Assembly (NCBI GenBank): GCA_903930725.1
Contig: CAIYZW010000945.1
Span: forward strand, 1 to 12,071
Source: an uncultured Bacteroidota bacterium
Lineage (GTDB): Bacteria > Bacteroidota > Bacteroidia > Bacteroidales > 4484-276
Reading direction: 5' to 3'
Length of the DNA: 12,071 bases
A model generated the notes under the pieces. That model was not told the origin of the DNA. It searched no databases and was given only the letters and a program-made list of their open reading frames with translations. Shown in pieces: positions 1 through 8,273 of the stretch (its first letter is position 1; every line of letters starts with the position of its first letter). A program made the position numbers and the translations under genes.

Positions 1-3000
1 CTTATGCTGTTAAAATATATGGCAGGATGCAGGACTTCGCTGGGAATTTCGTTCCATTTTTGGAGCCGTTCTTTAATTTCATTTCCTTGCGAAAAAACCA
101 TCTTTACCCGGGGATAATTTAAAGCCCCAGTATCAATCTTAACTATTAAATCTCTTTGGTAAGATACAGTTTTGGTGGGATTCGTAAAATGCTTCTGAAA
201 CATATCATAAAAAACCCTTATCGTATGTTGGTGGTAGTTGATGTGATTTCGATGCTGTACCAGGAATGTTGGCGCCTTTGTTGAAATCACAGCATCATAC
301 CCCGACAAATCCAGATTAAAACACCTTAGGTACGACTCTTCGATGGCTTGAAAGGTGGATTCGTCAATGATCACTTTTACCAAATCTGCACTGGTGGTGG
401 CGGTATTCATCGAATTCGTAAGTCCTTCATGAAATCGCTCAGCCCCACCGGTTTCACCATTTGCCGAGCATGGGGCTACTACTGCTATGCAATACTTTTT
501 TTCGATATTTTCGATATCCTTGAAATTGATATACTTATTATCAGGAAGATCGGAGATCAGGTGTAGAAATTTCCTCTTTTTAAAAATTCCCGCCAAAATA
601 CCCAAAATTCCACCGTAGTAATATTTTGTGAGCTGATTGATAAGATCAAAAAATGAGATATTACTGTTTTTATAATTGGTGATGATTTCCTGAGATTTAT
701 CAGTAAAAAGCGTATAAATTACTTTGGCGATTCTTTTAAAAAAGCCATTGTTTCCATTTTTCATGCCGTAATACGCCGTGCTTTTGGCAATGGTCAGCCA
801 TCTTAAATTATAACCGCTTCCCCTGATAATACTTGGGCCACGGAAATGCCTCTGAACGTTTTCCTTTAAATTGAAAGTTTCGTAGCCATTTTTAAATAGC
901 CGGCATATAACATCAGTCTCATCCAGGTAATAAACAAAATATTCGTCAAACCCACCAATTTCGATCAATTCCTTTTTACAGAAGGCAAGGTTTGAGCCTT
1001 GTCCGGTATCAAACGGAAATTGTTTGCTTTTTGGGGTTTTATCGAATGTTTCGACAAATTTATCATGCCAGATAAAAAAGACTTTTCCATAAAAGCTACC
1101 ATAAGTCCGGTAAAACTCGTAAACCTCGGTTAAGCCAGTTTTTACGGGAGCAGCAATTGCTTTAATTCTCCTGTCGGATTTGAAAGTGGTTACAAATCTC
1201 GTAATCCATTCTGAATCTCCTGGCAAAGCGTCGTCATCAATAAAAATGACGATTTCACCTTGTGCCTGCTTAATTCCGATATTTCTCGAAACCGAAATAT
1301 TCCGTTGATGCGTTTGGTAGTACCTTACTTTTGGAAAAAGCTCTTTTACATGAAATGTTTCATCGGTCGAAGGACCGTTAACAACGATTACCTCAAAATG
1401 GGGATAACTTTGCTGTTCCAGAGATTTTAGCAAATCGTGTAAATACGACCAACGGTTATAAGTGCAAATGATCACCGATACCTTTAATGGGCCTTTACAA
1501 GTATCATCCGGGCTGGAATTTTTTAATTCTTCATATAGTTTTTCAAGTTTCTCACTTTTTACAATAGCCGGAGTATTTTCTGTTTCAGGCTTTTCCGGCA
1601 CCACATAATCGTAAGCAAGTTTCAGCGCTTGTTTAGGCCCGTGTTGGAATAATGTTTTGATGTTTTTTTTAAGAAACCCGGGGTGTTTGAAAACAAAGAA
1701 TGGATAGTATTTTAGAAGGTAAAATGCTTTTTTAAGCTTTTTAGCCAGCTTTTTCGGTAGATTACCGGCAGGAAATGGCTTATGGGTTTTTACTTCGCCA
1801 TGAACATCTTTTTTTATTAATTCATTTTGCAATTCCTGATTTGCCAGTTTCAAATCCAACAGTGTTTGCTTAATGAGACGGGAATGTTTCGAGTAAATAT
1901 AACTCAATAATTTTGAATAGTTTGCGGGAATCTGACATTTAAGATTTAATGATTCCTCCTGAGATTTTTCTCTGTAAAAAAATAATGGCTCCGGATGGTG
2001 GTAAAACTTAAAACCATCTGTGTAAGCCCTCATCCAAAACTCCCAATCTTCAAAACCAACCATTTTCTCATCATAGCCACCACATGTTTCCCATACTTCT
2101 TTCCTGAAAATGGCGCAAGTATCAACACAATTGTTTGTGATGAGCGAAACCAGATCAAAATCAGGTACTTCGATAACCCTGTTGGTTTCCCCAAACCTTT
2201 GCTGGTCAGTATAAAAAATGTCAAATTCGGGATTACTGTCCAGAAATTCGGTACCGGTATAAACAAATTCCGGTTTTAGCTTGTTGTCCGCATCGAGCGG
2301 GAGGATGTACGTGCCGCGGGCAATGCTTATTCCGGCATTCCGGGCTGACGAAACACCTTTGTTTTTTTGATGGAGAATGATGTATTTTTTGTTGTCGAGT
2401 TTCGCCAGATAATCCAGCGTTAAAGCATCGGTTGAACCATCATTAATGATTATAACCTCATAGTTTACATTTTCTATTTCGTCTATGCCCGACAGCGCAT
2501 CAGGGAGGTATTTCCCATCGTTGAAACAAGGAATTATAATTGAGATCAGAGGATTGTTGCCATTGTTTTTTGTAATTTTCCAATCGCCTGCCGGTTGCGA
2601 AAATGACGACATAAATGGCCTCTGAAACTGAATTTCGATTGGATTAATATTATAAAATGCTTCGTTTTCGGTGTTTACAACAATTTTAAGAGAAACAATG
2701 TTTGAACCATCCAAAAAAGCGTGAACAGGGATGTTACACATAAAACCAGTATGCTGCATTGATGGGTTTCGATAATGCTTTGCAACATCCGCACGATCCA
2801 GTTCATTCACTGCTTTAAACTCACTTTTCCCGATACAGACAAATATTTCATCAACAAGTTTATTCAAAACTCCATCAAATGCCCAACCCGTTACATTAAT
2901 TTTTCGCTGGCCAGGTGTTGGGCAAATTGACTGATCCGGAACCTTGACAACTACCTGGTTTACCTTATCAATGCTGGAGATAATGCGAATTTTGTTTTTT

Positions 3001-3005
3001 TTCAT
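1..3005 (-). CDS. Giant multi-domain glycosyltransferase (GWAFD domain-GT2-GT2-GT4), 3' end outside window
   Basis: One uninterrupted frame of 1001 codons runs from an ATG at 3005 off the left edge; I checked the frame at six internal points. Residues 30-128 form a beta-rich module with the signature VTGWAFDG (38-45) and DRADVAKHY (70-78), a type seen at the N-terminus of some polysaccharide glycosyltransferases. A first GT2 domain spans about 153-345: ISIIIPCFNDG, a DAD metal-binding motif at 238-240 and EDWEF at 319-323. A helical, lysine-rich linker (about 360-500) follows. A second GT2 domain starts at 509 (VSVIICTYNRW), with DDD at 590-592 and DETD at 695-698. A GT4 domain begins near 838 with VVAPC and the ETGGAERF motif (851-858) and is cut off. 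The protein probably adds two or three successive sugars to a lipid-linked glycan in the cytoplasm. The ATG lies one base after the stop of the Wzt remnant, so translation may be coupled. Domain calls are firm; sugar specificity is unknown. Confidence 0.9.
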   Translation of the reverse strand, partial: MKKNKIRIISSIDKVNQVVVKVPDQSICPTPGQRKINVTGWAFDGVLNKLVDEIFVCIGKSEFKAVNELDRADVAKHYRNPSMQHTGFMCNIPVHAFLDGSNIVSLKIVVNTENEAFYNINPIEIQFQRPFMSSFSQPAGDWKITKNNGNNPLISIIIPCFNDGKYLPDALSGIDEIENVNYEVIIINDGSTDALTLDYLAKLDNKKYIILHQKNKGVSSARNAGISIARGTYILPLDADNKLKPEFVYTGTEFLDSNPEFDIFYTDQQRFGETNRVIEVPDFDLVSLITNNCVDTCAIFRKEVWETCGGYDEKMVGFEDWEFWMRAYTDGFKFYHHPEPLFFYREKSQEESLNLKCQIPANYSKLLSYIYSKHSRLIKQTLLDLKLANQELQNELIKKDVHGEVKTHKPFPAGNLPKKLAKKLKKAFYLLKYYPFFVFKHPGFLKKNIKTLFQHGPKQALKLAYDYVVPEKPETENTPAIVKSEKLEKLYEELKNSSPDDTCKGPLKVSVIICTYNRWSYLHDLLKSLEQQSYPHFEVIVVNGPSTDETFHVKELFPKVRYYQTHQRNISVSRNIGIKQAQGEIVIFIDDDALPGDSEWITRFVTTFKSDRRIKAIAAPVKTGLTEVYEFYRTYGSFYGKVFFIWHDKFVETFDKTPKSKQFPFDTGQGSNLAFCKKELIEIGGFDEYFVYYLDETDVICRLFKNGYETFNLKENVQRHFRGPSIIRGSGYNLRWLTIAKSTAYYGMKNGNNGFFKRIAKVIYTLFTDKSQEIITNYKNSNISFFDLINQLTKYYYGGILGILAGIFKKRKFLHLISDLPDNKYINFKDIENIEKKYCIAVVAPCSANGETGGAERFHEGLTNSMNTATTSADLVKVIIDESTFQAIEESYLRCFNLDLSGYDAVISTKAPTFLVQHRNHINYHQHTIRVFYDMFQKHFTNPTKTVSYQRDLIVKIDTGALNYPRVKMVFSQGNEIKERLQKWNEIPSEVLHPAIYFNSI

Positions 3006-3006
3006 T

Positions 3007-3195
3007 TCAATATTTTTCGATCAATGAATCATTGCCTTCAACTACTTCCAGAGAAACATTATCAGGTGATTCAATCGCCTGATGAAAAGGTCTACTAAAA
3101 AAAATCTCCCTTAACCAGTCAGAAGGTTTTTGATAAAGTTTATAAACCTTCCTGATGTCTTTGAGCTGAATGGCTGTATTAGATGAGAAAATCAT
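3007..3195 (-). pseudogene. Remnant of Wzt-type polysaccharide ABC transporter ATPase (N-terminus only)
   Basis: The 62-codon frame reads like the first strands of a Wzt/TagH-type ATPase. AIQLKDIRKVYKLYQKPSDW (residues 8-27) matches the family's usual opening (V/I-x-L-K-x-I/V-x-K-x-Y-K-L-Y-x-K-P). It is followed by a basic stretch and DNVSLEVVEG (45-54), the strand just before Walker A. Walker A should come next, but the frame instead gives NDSLIEKY and stops. Full-length Wzt ATPase domains are about 240 residues, so roughly three quarters are missing, including Walker A, the signature motif and Walker B. No Wzm permease gene is visible next to it. I infer a deletion with a junction near 3033; the piece cannot hydrolyse ATP. 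Its stop lies one base before the ATG of the next giant gene, so it may survive as a translated leader. The alternative, a functional small protein, is less likely given the family resemblance. Confidence 0.72.
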
Positions 3196-3211
3196 AAAAT
3201 TTTAATCATTA

Positions 3212-3219
3212 CAAATGTA
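3212..3219 (-). promoter_or_regulatory. Possible Bacteroidota-type -7 promoter box
   Basis: On the minus strand the bases read TACATTTG, matching the Bacteroidota sigma factor -7 consensus TAnnTTTG. The box lies 16 bases before the ATG of the Wzt remnant and could drive the remnant and the giant glycosyltransferase after it. There is no good TTTG -33 element at the expected distance (only ATTC), and the match is short, so chance is a real possibility. Confidence 0.25.
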
Positions 3220-3300
3220 TGGATTGGTTTGCCCACATGAATATCTTTACGGGTAAATCATTTGTTGGTCGAAGATCCCGAAAATGGACTGCTTTTATTT

Positions 3301-3332
3301 TTTCAGCTGCCAAATTAGTGATGTGGCTGAAA
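3301..3332. repeat. Small inverted repeat, 7-base arms
   Basis: The arms tttcagc (3301-3307) and gctgaaa (3326-3332) are perfect reverse complements around an 18-base loop. Read on the minus strand, the hairpin is followed by an A-rich rather than a T-rich stretch, so it does not look like an intrinsic terminator for the upstream gene. It may be chance. Confidence 0.3.
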
Positions 3333-3369
3333 GTTGGAGTTAGTTGAAAAATCATAAAAACATCAATAT

Positions 3370-6300
3370 TTAGTTGTTTTTACTTTTTGCAACAATTAAG
3401 GCAAAGTGATTTGTGATTTCTCCCTTTTGAATTAATGATTGCTCGGTTTCAAACAGGAAATTTAGCACCGCCATCGATTCTTTATCGTCTTTATGAAAGT
3501 GTCCGGCAATGTTTTGAAGTACTACGTGCAAAAGTGTTCCTCCAATGGTGTTATTTTCTATTATTTGAAAATATTTATTTATGGTAGGAAGAATGGCTTC
3601 AGAATTGACAGCCTCTGATGGATCTGTCATCTCTACTTCCCTCGGGTCGAAAAAGCTTACACTATTAAATACTTCACCATAGTTTTCTTTTGCCAATGAA
3701 GTGCGATATTTTTTCGGAATTTTATCGAAAACAGATTGAATAATTTCTTTTTCTTTTTCGCTATACATCAACCGGTTGGGACCAACGTATTCATTTATTA
3801 TCAGAACACCGTCGGGTTTTAAAAGTTTCGCAGTTTCAAGGATGAGATTGTCAATATTATTAAAATGATGCAATGAAGAATTATAAAAAATTGCATCATA
3901 TTTTTTCCCGATAAGCCCGTCTTTTTCTACATTCCTGATAAAGTAATCAATATTTTGGAAGTTGTTTTCCAAAGCAAGTTCTGTTGCTTTTTTTATTCTT
4001 TCATGCGATAAATCAACAGCTTCAATTCTGTCAAAAACATTCAGGCTGCTGATGTGTCTTTCCAGTTCTCCATCTCCACAACCCACGCTTAGCATGATTT
4101 CTGCATTATTTCTTTTCGTAAAATACTTTTCTACAACATAGTTTATCCAATGTTGCGATTCGTTTCCTGAAGTGGCGTGGCGATTATAATAACCTGCTAC
4201 CATTGCGTTGGCCAACCAATAAACATCACTGCAATAATGACTTTGACAATTTAAATTCGACCAGTGTTTTTCGACGTGTGCTGATTTAATATTTTCCTTT
4301 GACAGTATGTTTGTTATCGTTTTCTCAATTGACGAATTTTTATGATTAGTCTCAATTTCGAGTAATGAATTTTTCCTGATTTCATTCCATAACTTTGGAT
4401 CAGTGTACAGTCGAATTACTGCCGCACAAAAGCAATCAGGTTTGATATCAGAGGTAAGAAGAAGTATATTATTTTCCCACCCTAATTGTTTAGCCAGGAT
4501 TTCGGTTGCCACAACAGGCAACCCGTATGATGCAGCTTCATGGATTTTGAAGGGTACGCCGGCAGCATATCTTGTTGGAGCAATAAAAACCCTGAGATTG
4601 TCGTAAAACCAGCTTATATTGCCGAGCATACCATGAAAAATCACATTGTCAACATGAAGGTTTTGAAGTGAACCAGCTTTGTTGGAACCAATCACATGCA
4701 AAACTATGTTTGGTATATCTTTTTTTATGATTGGAAGAATATCGTTCACAAACCATAGTATCGAATCAACGTTTGGCGAGTCATCATCATCAAGATTTCC
4801 TACAAAAAGTAATCCTTCCCTGTCCTCAAAGCTTTTACTGCCATTACTGATTTTTAATGCATGGCCCAGCACTGAAACATTTTTAATGTTATGCTTTTTA
4901 AATTCACGGGAGTCACGCTCCGATACGGCAACTATATGGTCTGCTATACTACAGAGGTTGATTTCTTTTTCGATAAGTTTATTGAAGTCATTGGGATCTA
5001 AATTCGGATCAGTTAATTTTTGTTTTTGAAACGCTCTTTCAGCAAATATTGCCTCGGCATCATAAATTATAAATGATTGCCGGCAGTATTTTTTAATGTC
5101 ATCGTAAAGAAACTCCAGGTTGTGTGGTCGGCTTATCCAAATAATATCATAATAATCTAAATTCTTTTGAATGAATTTGCCGAATTCCTGAAATCCCTGA
5201 TCGAAAGCAATTTCGATCGTTGAATCTAAATCCTTATAGCTGGAAACCCAATCCTCCTTTTGAGGCATTGTGTTTGGGTACAAGGTTACCTGATAACCAA
5301 GATTTGAAATTGTGTTAACAATAAAATTGGACCTCGGATTACCTGATCCTAAAGTTAAATGTGGCACACGATCATCAATGTATAATACATGTCCCTTAAA
5401 TTGAGCTGACGCACTAAATCTGGCTTTTGACAAATTTTCTGCAGCGGGTTCAAAATGATGTTTTAATGTATTTGCATGTTTTATTCTGAATTTTTCTTTG
5501 TTCCTTTCCTGCATCTGGATAGCCAGTGATTTTTCGCTACTTCCAAATTCAAAATGATAAACTTTAATGGAAGGATTATACATAATATAATAACCGTTCT
5601 CCTGAAGCCACAGGCAGTAATCGGTTTCTTCGTAATATGCTGGTGCAAATTGTGCATCGAAGCCACCGTGCATTTTAAACAATTCTGAGCGGGTTAGCAA
5701 AAATGCTCCGGAGCAGTAATCAACAATCCTTTTGAAATTGTATTCTGGTAAATCTGGTGAATCGCCTCTGCCATAACTTTGGCAACTGCCATCGCGCCAG
5801 ATAATATTCCCTGCTTCCTGCAAAGTGCCATTGAGGAGGATAAGCTTTGCACCAACCCCTCCGCAGTCCTTGTTTTCGTTAAGTGTTTTGAGTGCCGATG
5901 AAATGGCGTTCTCACTGATTTCGGCATCATTATTCAGGAAAAGGATATGCGGAGTGGTAACATATTCCAACGCCTGATTGCAGGCTTCCAGGAAATGCCT
6001 GTTTTCGCTGTTACAGATCACGCTGGTGACTTTAACCTTCTGTAACAATTGGCTTGTCGGGTCGGTTGAATTATTATCTAGGATAATTATTTCCAGGGGA
6101 ACATCGGCATAATCGCGTAAGGATCTCAGGCAAGCCAGGGTAAGTTCGGCTTTGTTGAAAAGAACCAGAATAACAGAGATTTGTGGATTGGGGTAAATCA
6201 GGTCTATCTGTTCGGATGATTGAATAAATTCGATAAGGTCAGCCTGTTTTTGTTTTAAAAAGTGCTCCTTATAACAAGCTATAGGGTCGGATATTTCCGG

Positions 6301-8229
6301 TTTGATACCCCGATTTTCATTTTTACCATGCATCAAATAATGCAGCAAGGGGTTCAGGTTCGCCTCTTTAACATCAGGATTTTGCTCCAGATAATAGGCA
6401 CTTTCAAATTTATCTGATGGATCACGGCCTTCAAAACCTCCGAACTTAAGGTAATGATTCAATGGATCAGTGCCCGATTTATTAACATCTGGGTTATTTT
6501 TCAGATAAAATGCCTCATCAAATAATCCGCTTTTTTTGATAGCTTTTAGAATTCTGGAATTGGCAACTATTCTTTTAAGCATCTCCAAAGGGTTGTAGTA
6601 AGGTGCCCAATGGTAAAAGCAGATAAGCTTTTTTTCAATTCTTAATATCAGACTTTTCCTGATCTGGATAATCTCTTCTTTTAAAAGATTATATTCCGAT
6701 CTAAGTAGTTCAAGTTGAGTATTTAATGTATCAACTTGATCTTGATTTTTTTTCTTTTCTGTGATTAATTCCTGATTTATTTCGTCAAAATTTGGCGGAA
6801 TCAGTGTATTGAATTTTTCATCAGAAATCAAAGAAATCCATTTTAAATACATTTTTTTTCTGAACTGAAACACTTTAACCATGTTTGTATGGATGCTGGA
6901 ATGCTTATAATTTCGATAAATCCCTCCCAGGGTTTCAACAAACAAAAAATCGCCTAATTGCGCTGCCTGGATTAAAAAATCCCAGTCTTCATAAATTTCA
7001 AAGTCCGGATCGAACCGGCATCCTTTTCTAATTAAATCCGAGTGGAATAAAAGCGCCAGGTTTGGAATGTAGTTTTCCCTCAATAATTTGTCGAAGTCGT
7101 AAGGAGCGCCGAACCACATTTCATTTCCCGAATCAACATCAAATCCTTTTACAACCGAATAAGCAACCGAAACCTTGCCGGTTAAAAGGGTCTGATGCAA
7201 TGTTGGGATGTGTCCTGGCAGGAAAAGGTCATCTTCATCCAGAAAGCAAAAGTATTCCCCCTTTAGGGCATCCAATCCTGCATTTGCAGCCTCCGGCCTG
7301 TTGAGGGGTTTGTTTTTCGAGATGACACGCAATGGAAAAGTACCGCAGCGTTCTCCCAAATGCAGAGGCATTTCGCCTCGCGCATCCACCACAATAACTT
7401 CAATGTTTGGATAGGTTTGGCTGGCGATGGATTCGAGTGCATCAGGCAGTTCGGGGCGGTTCATGGTACGCACAATCACCGAAATCAAAGGAATATCTTC
7501 ATCCGTAGTTTTTTCTGTAACAGGTTGTTGAAGCCGCTGATAATTCTGTGTCCAGCGCACATCTCCTGGTTTTAAAGTTTTTGAATTTACCAATTGGTAT
7601 GCTTCCGCAAATTTCACATCTTTTCCTAAACTGTAGGTCCGGTATGCATGTAGCGCTGTGATATGTTTTTTGTAATCCTGCACCTTGAGCTGCGATTTGA
7701 AGCAATCCATGGCTTGCTCCAATTGTGGCTGGATGTCGCTAATATTGAGAAACAAGCTGGGTTTGAGCGGTTGTCCGATTTCATAAAAATACACGTTTAC
7801 CTCAGGTTTGTACCTGATCACAGCCTTAATACCTGCCGCATTGAGCGCCAGGTGATCGGGATGGATTTCGGTGTTGGCAGGGAGGTAAATACTTTGAGGC
7901 TGAAATTGTTCAATAATATGTGATAAATGATGAATGAGTTTTTCATTGGCTGCCAGGAATCCATCCGGATAATCCAGAAATTCCAACATCGAATAACCCA
8001 GAATTTTAGCCGCAGCCAATGATTCCAGCTTTCGGATTTCGGTATAATCGGGCTTTGTCTGACTTTCGTGAACCGGAAATCCACCATCGGTGACAATCAC
8101 CACTTTTACGGCATCGCCATGCTGTAAATGCCTGATGATAGCTCCGCCGCAGCCAAAAACCTCGTCATCGGGGTGGGGGGTAAAGACTAAAACACTGCCT
8201 TTTCCGATGTTTTTTTCCAGGTTAACCAT
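3370..8229 (-). CDS. PIG-L deacetylase / GT2 / GT2 / GT4 / SAM methyltransferase fusion protein (1619 aa)
   Basis: A single unbroken frame encodes at least five enzyme domains. Residues 12-215 are a PIG-L/LmbE N-deacetylase with the zinc-site motifs HPDDE (19-23) and HPDH (123-126). A first GT2 domain (247-465) has ISVIVRTMNRP, DEDD (331-334) and EDWDF (414-418). A coiled coil covers about 482-530: V499, L502, L506, L509, Y513, L516, I520, I523 and L527 keep exact 3-4 spacing. Two NPDV-type repeats follow (569-644). A second GT2 domain (683-900) has LDNNSTD, NNDAE (766-770) and EETD (867-870). A GT4 domain (946-1310) opens with IDDRVPH, has VGNLDDDD at 1143-1150 and a nucleotide-sugar site EAASYGLPVVATE (1231-1243). 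A class I methyltransferase (about 1322-1619) has the SAM loop SVGCGDGELE (1381-1390) and acidic EAVDLS (1403-1408). No signal peptide or clear membrane segment is visible, so it should be cytoplasmic. All catalytic motifs appear intact. It probably builds, deacetylates and methylates part of a surface glycan; substrates are unknown. It starts 44 bases after the upstream GT2 gene. Confidence 0.93.
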   Translation of the reverse strand: MVNLEKNIGKGSVLVFTPHPDDEVFGCGGAIIRHLQHGDAVKVVIVTDGGFPVHESQTKPDYTEIRKLESLAAAKILGYSMLEFLDYPDGFLAANEKLIHHLSHIIEQFQPQSIYLPANTEIHPDHLALNAAGIKAVIRYKPEVNVYFYEIGQPLKPSLFLNISDIQPQLEQAMDCFKSQLKVQDYKKHITALHAYRTYSLGKDVKFAEAYQLVNSKTLKPGDVRWTQNYQRLQQPVTEKTTDEDIPLISVIVRTMNRPELPDALESIASQTYPNIEVIVVDARGEMPLHLGERCGTFPLRVISKNKPLNRPEAANAGLDALKGEYFCFLDEDDLFLPGHIPTLHQTLLTGKVSVAYSVVKGFDVDSGNEMWFGAPYDFDKLLRENYIPNLALLFHSDLIRKGCRFDPDFEIYEDWDFLIQAAQLGDFLFVETLGGIYRNYKHSSIHTNMVKVFQFRKKMYLKWISLISDEKFNTLIPPNFDEINQELITEKKKNQDQVDTLNTQLELLRSEYNLLKEEIIQIRKSLILRIEKKLICFYHWAPYYNPLEMLKRIVANSRILKAIKKSGLFDEAFYLKNNPDVNKSGTDPLNHYLKFGGFEGRDPSDKFESAYYLEQNPDVKEANLNPLLHYLMHGKNENRGIKPEISDPIACYKEHFLKQKQADLIEFIQSSEQIDLIYPNPQISVILVLFNKAELTLACLRSLRDYADVPLEIIILDNNSTDPTSQLLQKVKVTSVICNSENRHFLEACNQALEYVTTPHILFLNNDAEISENAISSALKTLNENKDCGGVGAKLILLNGTLQEAGNIIWRDGSCQSYGRGDSPDLPEYNFKRIVDYCSGAFLLTRSELFKMHGGFDAQFAPAYYEETDYCLWLQENGYYIMYNPSIKVYHFEFGSSEKSLAIQMQERNKEKFRIKHANTLKHHFEPAAENLSKARFSASAQFKGHVLYIDDRVPHLTLGSGNPRSNFIVNTISNLGYQVTLYPNTMPQKEDWVSSYKDLDSTIEIAFDQGFQEFGKFIQKNLDYYDIIWISRPHNLEFLYDDIKKYCRQSFIIYDAEAIFAERAFQKQKLTDPNLDPNDFNKLIEKEINLCSIADHIVAVSERDSREFKKHNIKNVSVLGHALKISNGSKSFEDREGLLFVGNLDDDDSPNVDSILWFVNDILPIIKKDIPNIVLHVIGSNKAGSLQNLHVDNVIFHGMLGNISWFYDNLRVFIAPTRYAAGVPFKIHEAASYGLPVVATEILAKQLGWENNILLLTSDIKPDCFCAAVIRLYTDPKLWNEIRKNSLLEIETNHKNSSIEKTITNILSKENIKSAHVEKHWSNLNCQSHYCSDVYWLANAMVAGYYNRHATSGNESQHWINYVVEKYFTKRNNAEIMLSVGCGDGELERHISSLNVFDRIEAVDLSHERIKKATELALENNFQNIDYFIRNVEKDGLIGKKYDAIFYNSSLHHFNNIDNLILETAKLLKPDGVLIINEYVGPNRLMYSEKEKEIIQSVFDKIPKKYRTSLAKENYGEVFNSVSFFDPREVEMTDPSEAVNSEAILPTINKYFQIIENNTIGGTLLHVVLQNIAGHFHKDDKESMAVLNFLFETEQSLIQKGEITNHFALIVAKSKNN
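6298..6525 (-). repeat. Two tandem NPDV-type protein repeats inside the fusion gene
   Basis: Residues 569-608 and 609-644 of the fusion protein are two diverged copies of a unit of about 38 residues: an aromatic FDxxFYL-like opening, then NPDV, then (D/N)PLxHYL, then a glycine and EGR or ENR turn. The first copy contains NNPDV (578-582) and DPLNHYLKFG; the second contains QNPDV (616-620) and NPLLHYLMHG. Similar units occur singly or in tandem in other polysaccharide glycosyltransferases; their role is not established to my knowledge. Here they sit between the coiled coil and the second GT2 domain, suggesting a spacer or interaction module. Confidence 0.8.
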
Positions 8230-8273
8230 TCATTATTTGATTTATTTTCAAATCGTTGGGCGATAATATCAGA

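Larger units (their letters stand above)
3196..3369. other. Intergenic gap with an unassigned 48-codon frame
   Basis: This 174-base gap follows the stop of the 1619-residue fusion gene. On the minus strand an open frame of 48 codons runs from an ATG at 3355 to a TAA at 3211-3209, beginning MIFQLTPTFSHITNLAAEK. I do not recognise it. It could be a decayed gene piece, like the Wzt remnant that follows, or chance. No tRNA or obvious intrinsic terminator is visible. Confidence 0.35.

Noticed and set aside
1995..2279. Overlapping short frames on both strands
   Set aside because: Both are shadows of the first GT2 domain of the left-edge giant gene, which reads continuously through this stretch.
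3301..3332. Inverted repeat as a terminator for the fusion gene
   Set aside because: Arms are only 7 bases, the loop is 18 bases, and the minus-strand sequence after it is A-rich, lacking the T-run of an intrinsic terminator.
4403..5029. Plus-strand open frames of 67 and 116 codons
   Set aside because: They lie opposite the GT4 domain of the fusion gene, whose motifs are intact on the minus strand; the plus-strand proteins have no recognisable features.
5481..5930. Minus-strand alternative frames of 61 and 78 codons
   Set aside because: They are out-of-frame readings inside the second GT2 domain of the fusion gene.
7062..7923. Several plus-strand open frames of 68-86 codons
   Set aside because: They are antisense to the PIG-L and first GT2 domains, overlap one another and show no family pattern.
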